A DNA stretch of 64,000 nt from Clostridiales bacterium Firm_04 (GTDB lineage: Bacteria > Bacillota > Clostridia > Oscillospirales > Ruminococcaceae). The notes under the pieces were generated by a model. That model was given only the letters and a program-made list of their open reading frames with translations. It was not told where the DNA came from and did no database searches. Below, piece by piece: positions 63,963 to 64,000 of this stretch. Location: positions 1 to 64,000 of the forward strand of contig LVAJ01000037.1 in the NCBI GenBank assembly GCA_001603005.1, given 5' to 3'. Position 1 is the first letter of the stretch. Each line of letters opens with the position of its first letter. The translations under genes and the position numbers were made by a program.

Positions 63963-64000
63963 GATAATGGCATTATTGATTGTTGTGCACCGTCCTGTGC

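Overview
The window looks like a chromosome segment of a cellulolytic Ruminococcus-like Firmicute (Oscillospiraceae). This is inferred from six dockerin-bearing secreted proteins, a GH5 endoglucanase carrying its own dockerin, a V-type ATPase operon in the bacterial Ntp order, Shine-Dalgarno sites of the AGGAGG/AAAGGAG type, and consensus TTGACA/TATAAT promoters. I saw no phage, plasmid, insertion sequence or CRISPR array.

Layout. 1-5.1 kb is the end of the str cluster (rpsL-rpsG-fusA, then tuf with its own promoter). 5.2-7.8 kb holds two tandem paralogous secreted dockerin proteins, one with a roughly 36-unit Thr/Ser linker. metG follows, with a duplicated promoter block, then a variable intergenic repeat. 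10.4-15.2 kb is a first ECF sigma / membrane anti-sigma / secreted dockerin protein module. 15.3-21.2 kb holds a membrane-anchored protein of unknown function, a CPBP-like membrane protein, an HD-GYP c-di-GMP phosphodiesterase, a radical-SAM SPL-like protein and a DUF4291 protein. 21.6-23.6 kb encodes a Ro60/TROVE-like (DUF2828-type) vWA protein whose upstream region carries two tRNA-like folds. 23.9-33.9 kb is one eleven-gene operon: nine V-ATPase subunits, an unknown protein and aguB. 34.3-35.6 kb is a sigma / zinc anti-sigma pair. 35.7-37.5 kb is the GH5 cellulase. 37.8-46.7 kb runs on the plus strand (CPBP-like protein, tadA, epimerase, ROK kinase, nagA, ddl, murF, scpB). 46.8-50.9 kb is a TetR-controlled FtsX-type ABC exporter. 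51.0-52.9 kb is an ABC-F protein gene behind a complete transcription attenuator. 53.3-63.5 kb holds two more ECF sigma/anti-sigma pairs, one anti-sigma with a cohesin-like outer domain and one with PASTA repeats, interleaved with dockerin proteins and an esterase.

How parts fit. Three paralogous ECF sigma genes (10427, 55709, 63293) each overlap the next gene by 4 bp. That next gene encodes a one-pass membrane protein with a Thr/Ser-rich stalk and a different exported domain. All three sigma genes are preceded by the same GTAAC-type and GTCT boxes, 17 bp apart, so they probably activate themselves and may cross-talk. The exported domains (cohesin-like, PASTA, and a domain shared with the neighbouring secreted protein) suggest sensing of the cell-surface cellulosome and wall.

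Most intriguing loci: the tRNA-like RNAs beside the Ro-like gene; the cohesin-bearing anti-sigma factor; the ABC-F attenuator with a three-codon leader ORF and an explicit anti-terminator pairing; and hairpin-mosaic intergenic repeats, some of which stop exactly at promoter -35 boxes. Gene names rest on motifs read by eye; no database search was possible.
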